Positions 10,701 through 23,100 of a stretch of DNA of 64,000 nt are shown here, piece after piece. Source of the DNA: Rhyacophila brunnea (Eukaryota; Arthropoda; Insecta; Trichoptera; Rhyacophilidae); the NCBI GenBank assembly GCA_022495005.1, contig JAGYXB010001010.1, forward strand, positions 1,550,001 to 1,614,000, in the 5' to 3' direction. Under the pieces are notes generated by a model. That model had not been told where the DNA came from and ran no database searches. It was given only the letters and a program-made list of their open reading frames with translations. How positions within the stretch are numbered: position 1 is the first letter of the stretch; every line of letters begins with the position of its first letter. A program made the translations under genes and the position numbers.

Positions 10701-13700
10701 CTCTAGGCTTAAGTTTTCAATTGCTGCTCGCCATTCGGGCCATTCTCTGATATGCCGAATTGGCCTTAGAGACGACCGTCTTGGCGTGGTGAACGAAAGA
10801 CAGCTTGTCATCAAGAATTATTCCCAGATACGTAACCCTTTCGGAGAAACGCACTGAGGTCTGGCCAAAATGAACCGTGGTTATCGAAATAATCATAATA
10901 TATAATAAATAATTCGCTGTATTAGCTGTATAATATTTTTATATGTTGAGTAAATATTTCTTAACGCCATGCCCGTGCGGCTTAAGCATCAGCTTATAAC
11001 ATCATGTGTCTTAGGTTAAAATTCTAGGTCTGGCAAATACACATATTGTGTTTCAATTATTATTTGGAGTCTCCCAGTTAAATACCGTCATAACTCAGAA
11101 ATCTACATAGTCTTATGTTATAAAGAAAATTTTATTTTTATTGGATATACTCATTTATACAAAATGATAATATCAATTACACTCGTACCACATTGTACTA
11201 GATGATTTATTAGTCAATGACTATTGAATTTTTCCACGATCTGGTTTATAATGTCGTGGGTCACGGATTCAAATCCCGGGTCTGGAAAATTCTCAGGTTG
11301 TTTTTCAGTACGTGTTTGGATGCAGATATTGAAATTGTTATTTGTAAAGTTCACTAAATATATCTAGTAAGTATAATTGTTATATTTTTTATATACTATA
11401 TAGTATAGTTACCGAGGTAGTTCCCCATCCAGATACAACTGTTTTAGTGCCTTCAGGCACCATTGTGTTTTCGGCAGCCAACTTCACCAGCTTACTAGTT
11501 TTTCCATCCAATGTTATTTTAGGAACCTTTACGAGGGCTATGTCATAATCGTTGTTTCCATTGAATATATACTTGGGGTGTACTAAAAAATTTGTCGTAT
11601 TGTAAGTTTTTCCACCGCTGTCTAACTTCGAACTGCCCACGCGTACTGTGATTTTCTTGGTACTGTGGAGAAATATCGACTTTATTACTTCATGTCAAAA
11701 ACACTTCACATATTACGAGAATGTTAATAGTTCACGAATTAAATGGTATAATAATTGGTAGGGCCGATTGTAGAGGCCGTCATCCTTATTCTCCACCTAC
11801 TCAAATCCTTTTATTTATTATTGTCACAAGACCAAGTGACCGACAGTTACGGGTCAGGAATCGACCGTAATTGCGAAGAACATTGAGTTACTCCAAAATA
11901 GCCGAGCGCGTAGACTTGCTAAATCTATCAAGCTATAACTGATACGATACGAGCAAGGCCGTGTTAACTACGGAGTGTTTCAAAAGTTAGCTCAAGACAA
12001 TTGGTGTGCGCGTTAGACTGTTACTGCTAAACTACAGTTTATTGATTAATTCAATTATCATACAGACTGATTCAGAATTTTTTTTGTGAGCCACGGCCGG
12101 GTTAGCTTGATATAGTGTGACCGTCGTCCAAGCGATACTTTCGAAACCCGAGAGTCGCAGTTTCGATTCCTCGGTTTTGATTTCGATCATTCGGGGTGTC
12201 TTACTTTTTTCAAAAAGTTTTTTTCTATTGGTTTTCATATATTTTCTCAGAAGTGTTTTCAAAAATGATGTATGTTCAATACATAAATTGAATTTAATAC
12301 CTTTTGACGCACGCAAGTATTTACTCAAGTGATAAAGTTCTAATAATTGTTTATAATGAATTTGAGAATTAATATGAATCGTAGGCTTACTTTTCCATGC
12401 AATGCGCTGCTGTAAGAATCCACTCATCGGTAACAATTGAACCTCCACACATGTAAAATTGTGAACCATCATAAGTTAACATGGAAACCGAGTAAGGATG
12501 CTTTTCGATGGTTGTCAGTTGCCCGCCAACTATTTTTTCTTCATGCTTGCTGTCGCCGTGATGCTTATTTCTCGGGAGACCTTTAAAATTAAATATTGAA
12601 AAATTATTAGGTAATAAACTATATCAATACTCACATGAAAGTACAGTACTCTCTCAGTAATCTGCCACCCTAAAAACCAGACAAGTGTCCAATTAGTGAA
12701 AACGGCGGATTATAGTGATTACATACAACATAATATTAAGGTAAAAATTAAAGCAGGTACAATAATTTCGTAAAAATAGTTTTTTTGAGAAATTTGTACT
12801 AGCAAATAACGGTTTTATTTATAATCAAAATCAAGTATTTAGTAAATTATACATATTATTTATATGCTTTATTAACTTAATATTAAACTGTAAATCACTT
12901 GACACAACCAGTTGTTCAGTGAGACAGATATTATTGAATGCCTTAGGATTCCTGGCTTTTCCTATGACCAAATGCTTCATTTTGTGTGTCCCGGTTGCAT
13001 TGGACCACAGAAATTGTGATGCAGTCCTTGGGCATTTTTCTCCCAGGTACATTACTTTTTTCGAGATGAACGTAGGTTTTACGAAGGACAAGTTTTCAAC
13101 ACAAATCTGTCTCATCTGCGTTGTTTACTTGTACATGGCGCACTACTGAATTTGACAATCGAATACCGGCGAATATAGAGCTTGATTTTGTACTTTCAAC
13201 TAGTAAAAATAACGGCGGATTATAGTAGTTGTCGGATAATCGAGCGGTGGATTACTGAGAGTATGCTGTAGAACCCGTATATGTAATAATGTGATGTGTG
13301 TAAAGTTACACTTTGATTACAAAAATATGTTTAAAAATAGAATACTTACTGAAAAGTTATTGCAACCAGCAAAGTTTCCATATATCAATTATAATATAGT
13401 TATGTAAGCCTAATAAAATAGAAAGTAAGACCACAAAGGTACATAATAGAAAGAAATTACATAAGAAAAATAATAAAAATGAGGAAGAATAATGAATAAT
13501 TATAGACAAAAAAGTAAACGGGAAAAAAAACATAACATTTAAAAATTCGATCAATGTCCATTACACAAAAATTTTGGAGATAGCGCATTTAAACGAAACA
13601 TGTGAATTATTGAAAGCGTCAACGGTGGACAAATACATATTGCAATTTAAACAAGTGCGTCGAATAAAAGAGTTCTGTGCATAGTTAGTATCGCTACGAC

Positions 13701-13971
13701 TGACATAGTACAAAGCTTGGTTTCGCGTAAATCTTGATGGACAATGGAAACCCACCCTTTCGAGTAGGTTTGGCGAGTCAACAAAACCATTGCTATAATA
13801 GATGTAGCATGGATAAACTTTTCATTAGTCGAAGTTTGAATTACCTCAGAATGGGTATTTATTAATAAGAATCCCCATCAATATATGTGCTTCTTTATGA
13901 GGGTTTAAAATATTTTAATACGTACCATAAGCACAGCTCAACAGAGCCAAGACCACTAACAAACGAAACAT
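7757..13971 (-). CDS. T5: trypsin-type serine protease, intact
   Basis: Five exons: 13926-13971, 12391-12580, 11413-11662, 9160-9312 and 7757-7906, all with GT-AG borders and matching phases (1, 2, 0, 0), giving 262 aa. The signal peptide is [17 protein letters not shown] short basic propeptide follows, then the activation site EEKIVGGQ, where cleavage after Lys would free the Ile N-terminus. His57 is in LTAAHC, Asp102 in NDYDIALV and Ser195 in GDSGGPLV. Asp189 is in KMDACQ, so it should cut after Lys or Arg. The six cysteines of the three conserved disulfides are present. It is a secreted trypsinogen, probably digestive (inferred). Introns hold a SINE and a fold-back element (intron 4), a LINE fragment and two SINEs (intron 3) and a Tigger remnant (intron 1). 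A SINE overlaps intron 2 close to exon 2. Confidence 0.93.
8105..8325 (+). mobile_element. SINE family A, best copy
   Basis: The tRNA-like head has an A box (TAGCATAGTGGTAATGC) and a B box (GTTTCGATTCC). The body contains CTTACTTTTTTCAAAA, TTTTTCTATTGGCTATA and TCTCAGGAGTGTTTTCAGAA. The tail is TCTTGTGAATTATTTGTTG plus AATAAAAGAAATAG. It lies in intron 4 of T5 and defines the family for the other copies. Confidence 0.75.
8535..9090. repeat. Fold-back repeat family D, two inverted arms
   Basis: The left arm (8535-8740) and right arm (8940-9090) are inverted copies. Both carry GGGTGCACATAGTGCC, a short GCC/GGC hairpin and GAAACCC. A single arm recurs at 46130-46355. The spacer between the arms is plain AT-rich DNA. 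The inner part of each arm contains a hammerhead-like pattern (see findings). Confidence 0.7.
9892..10890 (-). pseudogene. LINE fragment, R1-like, 3' end of ORF2
   Basis: The minus strand reads [13 protein letters not shown] (about 10830), then [19 protein letters not shown] (about 10540), then [17 protein letters not shown] and [18 protein letters not shown] (about 10130-10240). This is the C-terminal part of a reverse transcriptase with its zinc-knuckle. Several stops and frameshifts break it. A poly(A) run, T on the plus strand at 9893-9903, marks the 3' end. It is GC-richer than its surroundings and 5' truncated. R1-like is my assignment from the [10 protein letters not shown] block. Confidence 0.85.
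10965..11095 (+). mobile_element. SINE family B copy
   Basis: A head-like GTGCGGCTTAAGCATCAGC, a degraded B box, then GGTCTGGCAAATACACATAT, shared with the copy at 1990-2235. Confidence 0.55.
11225..11320 (+). mobile_element. SINE family B, partial
   Basis: TTATAATGTCGTGGGTCACG is followed by a good B box (GGATTCAAATCCC) and GGGTCTGG, matching the head-body junction of family B. Confidence 0.5.
12085..12300 (+). mobile_element. SINE family A copy beside T5 exon 2
   Basis: Contains CGCAGTTTCGATTCCTCGG, CTTACTTTTTTCAAAAAG, TTTTTCTATTGGTTTTCATA and TCTCAGAAGTGTTTTCAAAA. It sits in intron 2 of T5, about 90 bases from the exon 2 donor. An inserted stretch after the B box (GATTTCGATCATTCGG) is not in the copy at 8105. 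Confidence 0.65.
12644..13268 (-). mobile_element. Tigger/pogo-type element remnant
   Basis: The termini CAGTACTCTCTCAGTAATC and GGATTACTGAGAGTATGCTG are inverted copies flanked by TA on both sides (12642-12643, 13269-13270). The minus strand 12831-13115 encodes a piece of a pogo-type DDE transposase with [18 protein letters not shown] and [18 protein letters not shown], including the LVIGK block typical of Tigger proteins. It is 625 bp long and internally deleted. It lies in intron 1 of T5. Confidence 0.85.
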
Positions 13972-14006
13972 TGTTCTGGTGAATGATTTGTATCCACACA
14001 ACAAAT

Positions 14007-14016
14007 GTATTTATTG
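14007..14016 (-). promoter_or_regulatory. TATA-like box of T5
   Basis: CAATAAATAC on the minus strand, about 36 bases upstream of the T5 start codon, followed by an arthropod-initiator-like ATCATTC. Its position matches the TATA boxes of T2, T3 and T4. Confidence 0.5.
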
Positions 14017-14354
14017 ACTTGACAAACAAATTACTGTCCTGCCAAGTACAATTATTAAATTTAAATGGAATAGATAGATAGCTACTGTTTATCTAAATAA
14101 CAATGATATTATATAACATATTATTTATTATATTTATGCGTAGATTGACAACATGTTTACGACGTAATGATGTTTTATTTTTTGAAGTATATTAAATTTA
14201 ATAAATACTACCTATATATACCTAAATACTATATATTAGATATATCTTACTAAAAATCAGTAACTTGCTCATTTGTAATATTGATAACGTATAAATAGAG
14301 TCTATAGCTGATGAAATAGTAGTATAAACTAATTTTTAATAAATCGAACATACA

Positions 14355-14510
14355 AAATTAAAAAAAAACACTTATGAGAAAATATATTATATATAACCAA
14401 TAGAAAAATTCTTTTTGAAAAAAGTAAGACACCTGGCAGGATTGAACCTGTATCTTCTGGATTTACGCCCCAATCCGCGCATTATCCACTATGCTACGAG
14501 GTGACATACT
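14355..14510 (-). mobile_element. SINE family A copy
   Basis: The inverse strand has a tRNA-like head (CATAGTGGATAATGCGCGGA, B box GGTTCAATCC), then GTCTTACTTTTTTCAAAA, TTTTCTATTGGTTATATATA and TCTCATAAGTG. It is upstream of T5. Confidence 0.7.
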
Positions 14511-14519
14511 AATGCCGAC

Positions 14520-15300
14520 AAACTGTAACTATTGGTCTTTTAATACCCACTCATCAGTTTAAGATCGTAGAAAAGCTTAATAAATGAATGCACACAAATA
14601 ACAATCAATTCAACTTTATATTTTAATAGTAAAAGATACCTACATTACTAATTTTAGAAATAATTTACTTTGGATTTTAAAGCATATCAAATTGTATAGG
14701 GTAAATTGGGTAGGGTGCTGCACTTTAAGTATCTGGAGTGTTCTTAACACTTTCGTTGTTATTATAGTTACAGTTGATAATCTTGACTCGCACATATGTT
14801 GTAAATAGCTGTAGTATTTTCAGTATTTCGTTTACTTGATGTTAGTGAAGTTTCTATTTTTTTTAAATTTTAAACCAGAATGTACAAAAAGAATTAGTGT
14901 TTTTATTAAAATATGGCAAAGTTCAAAGTGATCAATGATATTGGTCATGTCGGTTATTATTAATGACAAAATATTAATGTAGGGTAATAAGTATTCATTC
15001 ATGCATTTCAATTTTTTATATCTTATTACCTTAAACATATTGTTATTATTGAAAATATTTCGCGACCCATTTAATATGCCATTCCACCCAATTTTGGATA
15101 GAGATCCATAGATTACCTACCCCTGATTTAACCATTATTGATCTTACACTATGAAGAAGGTTAAAAGAAATGGTAAAATTATCGATTAAATAAAATCATA
15201 TCAAATTTATTTATTTTACATATAATGAACATAACAAATTATAAATTCAGACAATCTATTCATTTCATTTCATCATTCAATTCATACAAATTATAAATTA
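14520..15300. other. Spacer upstream of T5
   Basis: AT-rich sequence without a gene or repeat that I can recognise. Confidence 0.4.
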
Positions 15301-15559
15301 TAAATAGCAAGATGGCCAGTGCGTCGATCACCAAGGTATTTTTGGTTGATCGCAGATATTATAATAATATATTGTAGGTACTATTTCTTGTTCAAACGAG
15401 TCAAAACTACTCGACGTTCCAGCTCTTAAAATCCACTAGGTAGTTCTTATCTCTTCTCTTACATATCATTATCAAATATCAAGAAATACACTCATGCAAA
15501 GAACACAAGTGATGAGAACTTGGATGAAATTCTACAGGAAAACATTAATAAAATAAATG

Positions 15560-15900
15560 TAAATTCCTATCCTTGCAATTTGACGAGTCGGTAGATTACA
15601 TGGATATTGTACAACTATGCGTTTTTATTCGATTGGTTTTTAAAGATAAGTTTGCTTCAGAAGTAGTATTAACAGTTGTACCAATGGAGGAACGATCCAA
15701 AAGAGAAGACATATTTAACACATTTAAGTCGTACTTATATTAATCGTAATCGATTTTATATTCATAAACTAGTAGGTATTGGTAATGACTGATGGAGCTC
15801 CTGCTATGATTGGGAATCATGGTGCATTTATTACTTGATGTAAAAATGAGGAAACAGTACCCACTTTTATCAGTTATCATTGCATTATACACTAGCAGGC
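15560..15900 (+). pseudogene. hAT transposase fragment
   Basis: Reads FDESVDYMDIVQLCVFIRLV (about 15577) and KREDIFNTFKSYL, then, after stops, VMTDGAPAMIGNHGAFI (about 15785) and TFISYHCIIH. These match the catalytic core of ZBED5/SCAND3-type hAT transposases, with the Asp of FDES and of TDGAPAM. Stops at several points and the truncation after CIIH show it is dead. Confidence 0.8.
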
Positions 15901-16030
15901 ATGGCTCTCACAAGGGAGGGGTCTGACAGGGCTCTAGCATGAGGGAAGCTCGGCGTAGCGGGTCGACCAGTTAAGTAAGTAAAACATTAACCACAAATTT
16001 GCTCGAATAGTAACAAAATTGCCTGCGGCG
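15900..16030 (+). repeat. Interspersed repeat I, copy 1
   Basis: Shares ATGGC...CACAAGGGAGGGG, CTGACAGGGCTCTAGC and AAATTTGCT with 36392-36595. The final shared block GGTTGC.TGTTACTTGGCTAC is displaced to about 16160 by inserted DNA. It is probably a LINE 3' segment nested in the hAT element. Confidence 0.55.
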
Positions 16031-16495
16031 CTATTTTCCTCAAGGAATATTTAAATTTTAAAATACATGGCTGTGCGATGCAATTTGATATGACTATTGA
16101 TGTAATTAAATGATAATTTATATTGTATAGAATTTATTTTAAGTATGTTTCCTGGCGAAGGGTTGCATGTTACTTGGCTACAACAAAATTTCTAATTTAT
16201 TCGATACACAGGTAAATTGTGTAACTATGGCAATTAATGTGTACCTACTTAATTTCTTTAGAAGAGAAAGACGTAATAATATTACCTAAGTATATTATTG
16301 TCGTTAATTTGACGTTTCTGTATCGTTATTTTTTATATGTATAAAATATCTGTTTTCAAAATACATATTTAAATTATAAAAAGTGGGTTTTTATTGTTCT
16401 TGCATGATATAATAATTACAAGTGATATTAGTCGATCGCCATAAATATTTTTTTCAACTAGTCGATCCAAGAAAAAAAAAGTGTGGCCACCCCTG

Positions 16496-18860
16496 GAGTA
16501 TAGGCAGTAGATAAGTACCTTATGTACGAAGGTTTTATAAAAATCCGTATAATTTACTAACTATCTGTTACTCTTATCAATTTCTAACGACTTTTAATTA
16601 GTATATAATTTATTATAATTTACTCATTCACAGATAAGTGGTTTTAGCCTCATACATGCTACTGTATTAAATCAGTTAAAAAATACAACGCAATGGTATA
16701 ATGGGTTTGCTTTAAAAATAATATAGATATTTCTTTCAATTAATGCATTTAGTGGTGTTGGTAACATTGCACTTTCAAACACATTTTTGATATTCTTCGG
16801 AGATCAATATTATTAGAACATTTTATAATTTACCAGTATCAAGACTACATTATATTATTTTTCATATAAAATTCTACCAAGAATATTGTCTGAAAGAGAT
16901 TTTAGTGTCTATTATGTTTGAATTTAATTGATTATTTAGTGACCATTTATTATTATACATACCTTATTAGTTTGGCATATACCTACTTCCCGACTAATTA
17001 TTAGGCATAATTAAGTGTTTAAATTTTATTATGGTTATTTTTTTTGAATTTTGGCACAAAATTTGTTTCATGCTTCTTAACAATAGCTTATAAACATCGT
17101 CATTTGAGGAAAGACTAACTAACTGTCACATATTATTTTTTGTGACTCCCGAAGCATGTTATGTTATCCCACGGGAAATTGAACTACTACCTGAAATAAA
17201 TTCCTAATGTACCTACTCTAAAATTATGGCTTGTCATTTTATCGGTTGGCCAATGCGACGTCTTAAATCCAAGATGGCAGACGCTTGGGCGATTAATTAT
17301 AGAAATCAATTATAATTCCTTCCCAAGTTTTTATATGATAATTTCCGGTAACTTGTAAATTGTACATATAAAATTTTGCCATACCACAGTTTAGCGTGAG
17401 CTGACTAACCGAAAAGATTTGGCCATATAACATTGAGATAAAAAAAACACACACATTGTTTGTGGAGCATTGTAGATAGTAATAAATATGATGCAATTTT
17501 ATTAGATAAAATTAGAACATTGATTTAATATTCATTGGTATGAAAGATTTGATAAAAGCAATATCAGTATTTTATGTAAATATAATTGACATGGTTGTTT
17601 TTCTAGTTTACTTACCTTTTATCTTTTTTCGACACAATATCTATATCAATATATATATATATATTTCAATATCAATACCAATACCCGGAGACGACAATTT
17701 TGCATTCGACCTTTTTTGTTTATAATAAAAGATAATCAATTTTTTTAAATGTGTTTATTGATATTATTATATGAAGGACACGTCAAATTTTGTTGAAAAT
17801 GTATTTTAAAAACGTTTCTCACATTGATGTGTGAATGTTCCGTGTACACGTTGAAAATGGTGGCCTTTCTTTTTTAAACTTAAAAATGAACATTTCATTA
17901 CCTATCACATAAAATATATTTTTATTGTAGACGTCATCATTTTTTAATTGAGAATAAATACATATTTAGACGATTAGTTGACCGTGGTTTTAACATTTTT
18001 CACAATATGTGTATTAAATCCTCGATTGTACCTATTATACAGTAAAAAAGGTCGATAAACTTTTTATTAGAGTTTTAAATTGACTCGAAATTTTTAATTC
18101 GTAATTTAACTCGTAATAATATCAGGTGTTTCAAATTCCACTATAACGTAACTGTTATCTTTTTTTAAATTTATAAATTGAAGTAATGATACTTAAATGG
18201 GGATCAACAACTCAAGCCTTGTCAGCATAATGATGATGAGTGATATTAAATAGCTGACCGCAATAATGAATTCTTTAATATTCATTTTCCGTATATACTG
18301 TGTCCAATCATTGAAAACTCACTAAATAAATGAATGAATTTATAATTTTCTTAATATCCATTTACCCATATTTATAGTCAACCATCCAATTATCGCTAAG
18401 TTGAAATAAAATAGCTGACTAAATTGTAATAGTTATTTCCTAAATATTCTGTTCAAGGTATTATTTCGATTAATAGCGTATTACAATTTATTCGCAATGG
18501 CACTCTAACATAACTTCCCGGAATGTCAGTATCTCAGTTTCCTTATCGCACCACACAGCATCTCACCTACTGAGCCTCGGAATTATCATATCATAACTCT
18601 TGTAACATGACTTGTAACATCTTGAATATTTACGATGCAAATATAATTCGTTCCTCCATTCATTGGAGCAACCAGTAATCCGACTTCTCATCTCAACTCC
18701 TGGTCACCTCCTACAGCGATCTCGTCCCTATACAACGAGACCACCAAACATTATAAATGGCGTCGAGAGTTATTAAAATTTTAGTTATAAAAATGTTGGT
18801 CGTGCTTCTACGTAGTGTCAGTGTTTTTACACGCACCAAAGAGCTTCTATAAAAAATCTC
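16496..18860. other. Gene-free spacer
   Basis: AT-rich spacer between T5 and the copia element. Only an AT microsatellite (about 17649-17664) stands out; no coding similarity is visible. Confidence 0.4.
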
Positions 18861-18864
18861 TGTC

Positions 18865-18962
18865 TTACGTATTTCCCGGGTCTTTTCAGATATTAATTGT
18901 TGAGACTCCTTTACTTTCCTTTACTTGATGTTATTAGATATGCTTACATACCGTAGCTTAAA
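18865..18962 (+). pseudogene. LINE family G fragment
   Basis: TTTCCCGGGTCTTTTCAGAT and GAGACTCCTTTACTTT are shared with 63465-63600. The translated LTYRSLNIRRYVC aligns with LTYCSLNNRKISI in that longer copy. It abuts a SINE. Confidence 0.55.
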
Positions 18963-18964
18963 CA

Positions 18965-19180
18965 TTAGAAGATATGTATGCACAGTACGCTGCAATCCAA
19001 TCATAGAATCGCGAATCCAGCAGATAAAGGTCCAAGTCCCATCGGGTGTCGTATTTTTTCTAGTGTGTATGTTCATGACATGTTTTCAAATTATGTATAT
19101 TCGATATATATATAGAATGCGACATTCCCAAATCTTGTGTCTTATTCGTTGAATAAAAAAAATAGTTTATTAAATTATTA
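18965..19180 (+). mobile_element. SINE family A copy
   Basis: A head with the B-box-like GGTCCAAGTCCC, then GGTGTCGTATTTTTTCTAG, CATGTTTTCAAATTATGTAT and the family tail TTATTCGTTGAATAAAAAAA. Confidence 0.65.
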
Positions 19181-19792
19181 GCAAATCTACGTATATTATA
19201 AAAACTAAATAACGGAGTTAAGTAATCCGCGACGTCAGTTAGTAATTAAAGAATTAATTAATACCCTACCTTACAGTATTAAATTGCTTCAATTAATATA
19301 AAATTCTATAAATCGTTAAAATATAATAAATTAAGATTAAGTTTGCAATATAAGTCCGAAAATATAAAATTTTTAACTACATACAAATTGTTTAAACTTG
19401 AAATCGCTGAAGATAATTATAGAGAAATTACTTCAACCAATAATGTATGACGTAATAACTAATGTTACTTTTTTATTTATCGTTTAATAAGTCAATGCTA
19501 AAATCTTTAAGCTAGCATTTTCTTTAAAATGACCAGTTAACTAATCCCACCCCACCCAGTTAACGTAACTCTGTATTCTTTGTAAGAAAAAATATTTAAA
19601 TTTAATTGAATTCACGTGATTTAAAAAAAAGGAAACCATTTTAATTCTTTGATTTGAATAAAAACAGCTGTTAAATATGTTTTTCAGAGTTTTATTAAAT
19701 CATATACTTACCAATAATTATCATAAACAATTTGTTTTTATGCTGAATTTAATAAAATATCAATCATATTTCATGCATAATGGCAACTACAG
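19181..19792. other. Spacer left of the copia element
   Basis: AT-rich; nothing recognised. Confidence 0.4.
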
Positions 19793-19797
19793 ACAAA

Positions 19798-20114
19798 TGT
19801 TGGGATAATGGATCGTTTAGAGGATGTTAAATTATGAACATGGTTTTCTTCATATGATTAACTTTATTATTATCATCATGAATAATAATATACAGAGTAA
19901 AAGATTACATTGATTTTGCGACCGTTACAATAGACCTTCGATTATACACTGATGTCACGCCGGACACTCAAGTGAACATTTTACTGTAATTAGTATTAAT
20001 TAGTATTTAGCATTGACTGACAGCCAGTGCCGTAGTTAAACATATTTATAATATTCTTATATTATTACTTATAATATTTAGTTATGTTATTATATTAGAC
20101 GGCTATATATATCA
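19798..20114 (-). repeat. 3' LTR of the copia element
   Basis: 317 bp, starting TGTTGGGATAATGG and ending ATATATATCA on the plus strand. Nearly identical to 24437-24753. Confidence 0.93.
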
Positions 20115-20154
20115 ACACGCCTCTTAGCCGTTTAATTACTTTTGTACTTGTACA

Positions 20155-23100
20155 TTAGATTAACTTCAGTCTTTGACGATTTTCCAGGAAGCTCGTTTTA
20201 TCCAATGCTTTGGTAAAGATGTCCGCTATATTATTTTTTGAATCAACTTTTACTATGTCAATCGTCTTGTTTTGGTAATGTTCGTTTACATAATGAAATT
20301 GAATTTCAATGTGTTTGGAGTTTTTTGTAAAATTTCCAAACTTTGCAATAGCGACCGCTCCGCTATTGTCCTCGTGAATTTTGATTGGTGTATTTATTTT
20401 TAAATCAAAACTTTCGTTACATATATTTCTCACAAATAAAATTTCTGTGACTGCTTCTGACAGTGCTATATATTCCGCGAAAGTGGAGCATTTTGTAACC
20501 ACATTTTGTTTTTTTTGACTTCCAAAAAAATTAAATTTCCGTTTAGTCGAATTGCGTAACCGCTCGTCGATTTTCTGTCTATATTGTCGCCCGCATAGTC
20601 CGAGTCGACGTAACAATCTATTTTATCGTTCTTTTCGTTTTTGCCATATCTTAATTTTAGATCTTTGGTCTTTAATAAGTATTTTAGAATTCGCATCGCA
20701 TACTTGTAATGGGTTTTGTCGTAGCAGTTTTGAAAACGGCTTAAGTAATTAACGCTGTACGCGATATCAGGTCTAGTGCCTGAGCTTATGTATAAAAGTT
20801 CGCCGATCAAGTTTCTGTATTTTATTGATTCATCTGTTTCGCTCGCTTGATCGATTTTTAGGTTTGTCTCCATTGGAGTTTCGTATAGTTTAGAATTTTC
20901 TAACTGATATTTAGAGGCTAATGATTCGATATATTTTGTCTGGCTTAGCTTCATGTTGTTTTGATCTTTATTGTAATCTATATCGATGCCTATATAACTT
21001 TTAACCTCATTAAGGTCTTTCATCGTAAATCTTTTCATTAAACTTTTCTTAATTAAGTCAATTTTTAATTTGTCTTTCCCACAGATCAACAGATCGTCTA
21101 CGAATACCAGGAGATATATTGATTCCTTATTTTCGGTTTTTACATAAAGACAATTATCGTATTCGCTTCTCTTGAAATCTAATTTTTTTACATATTCATC
21201 GAATGTTTCGTACCACGCAAGTGGACTTTCTCGCAAACCATATAACGCTTTCTCTAGTTTGCAGACTTTATTTTTTTCTTTTTGATAGCCTTTTGGCTGG
21301 TAAATATAAACTTCGCTTTTAACTGGTCCATTGAGAAATGCGGTCTCAACGTCCATCTGGTCAATGAAGAGATTATTCGTTGTGCAATAACTCACAAGAA
21401 TTTTAAAAGTTAACATTTTTCCCACGGGGGAATAAACGTTTTCCAAGTGTTCTCTTTGTTGAAAGCCGCGTACTACTAGACGCGCTTTATATGTATCATC
21501 GCTCTTTCTTTTAAATATCCATTTAACATCGATTATTTTCTTATCAGTCGGCTTATCGACTAGACACCATGTTTTGTTTTTATTTAGACAGTTAATTTCT
21601 GAATCCATCGCCGCTCGCCAATGGTCAGAGTCTTTTGAGGTTAAAGCTTCCTCATATGTACTTGGCGCATTTGCGTTTATGTAATTAACGTATATACAGT
21701 GAGCTATAGGATTTCCGTAACGCTCAACTGTCTTTTTTTCGCGTGCGGATACTCGTCTAGTTTTAACTTTGACCGATTCGCTCGCCTGTTCATTTTCAAC
21801 AAATACTTCATTATCATTATCATTTTCACGCTCATTTTCACTTTCGCTTAATTCGATCTCCGAGCCCTGCTCATTTAGATCAATGTTTACACGGTTTTGT
21901 GATTCGTTACTTCCGTCGAAAGTGTTTTCATTAGTCTGATTTTCTAGGCATATTAGTCTTGTACCTTTTTCGATAACCTGCACATGTCTTGCCTCGATCA
22001 CCTTATTTTTAACCAAAACTCGGTACCCGAAATGTGTATATCCTACGAGTACTCCGATTTGTGACTTATCGTCCCATTTTTTTCTGTTTATTTCCGGAAT
22101 TCGGACAAAAACTCTTGAGCCATAAATTTTTAAATGTTTGGCTTTCGGCTTAACCCCGAAAAATATTTCATAAGGCGTTTTATTCTCGCACGTATTTGCG
22201 ATAGTTCGATTTTTTAAATAGGCAACTGTATTTATTGCCTCGGGCCAATAAATTTTACTTATGCGCGCCTCTTTAATTAAACATCTTGCTATGTCCATTG
22301 CTGATCTGTTATAACGTTCAGCGACTCCATTGAGTTCGTGTACGTTTGTCGGACATGGTAAAATTTCGATTCCCTTTTTGTTTGCAAATTCGTATATTTC
22401 TCGATTTAAATATTCGGTCCCCTTATCGCATTGCAATCTTTTTATTGATTTCCCGAATTGATTCTCTACAAAGTTAATGTGATTTTTGAGACACTCGGCC
22501 GTTTCTGATTTATTTTTTATACAATAAATTTTTGCACATTTGCTGTAATCGTCTATGACAGTCAAAAAGTATTTTTCACCTTTATAGCCCACAATATTGT
22601 GCGGACCGTTTAGATCGGTGTGTATTATTTCGTTTATTGCTGTTGTTTTCGCGCGATGATTTTCAAAAGGTAAATTTGCCATTTTACTTTCAATACATGT
22701 CGCGCATTTCATTTCTTGTTTTTCAAGATGGTCTGGTAGTCCATCAAGTAACTTATCTTTTACTATTTTTTCTAGATATCTAAAGTTTACATGGCCTAAC
22801 GCTCGATGCCACTTTTCCTTTTTTGTTAATCTCGTTGTATTTGTGAAGGCTTCATTTGGATAATCATTGTATGTACTAATCTTGCTTGAATCTTTAGGAA
22901 TTTTTACAAAGCTAGTCATGTAGTATAAATCATTTATTTTATTAGCCACTGCTATAAGGTTTCTGGTTTTTTTATCAAAGATTTTGGCGTTTGAATCGCG
23001 CGCTACTATTGTGCAATTTTGTGTTATTTTTGAAAAACTTAACAGATTTTTCTTTAAACCTTCTACTAAATAGACGTTTTTTAGTTCTACTAGCTCAACA

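Larger units (their letters stand above)
15308..16495 (+). mobile_element. Decayed hAT element (ZBED5-like type)
   Basis: The left end CAAGATGGCCAGTGCGTCGA and the right end, which reads CAGGGGTGGCCACAC inverted, are related terminal repeats with GTCGATC subterminal motifs. The flanking octamers (ATAAATAG, GAGTATAG) agree at only some positions, as expected for an old insertion. A transposase fossil lies at 15560-15900, interrupted by another repeat from about 15900. Confidence 0.75.

Noticed and set aside
13561..13755. Small open frame, minus strand
   Set aside because: No start context, no family resemblance, and it lies in intron 1 of T5.
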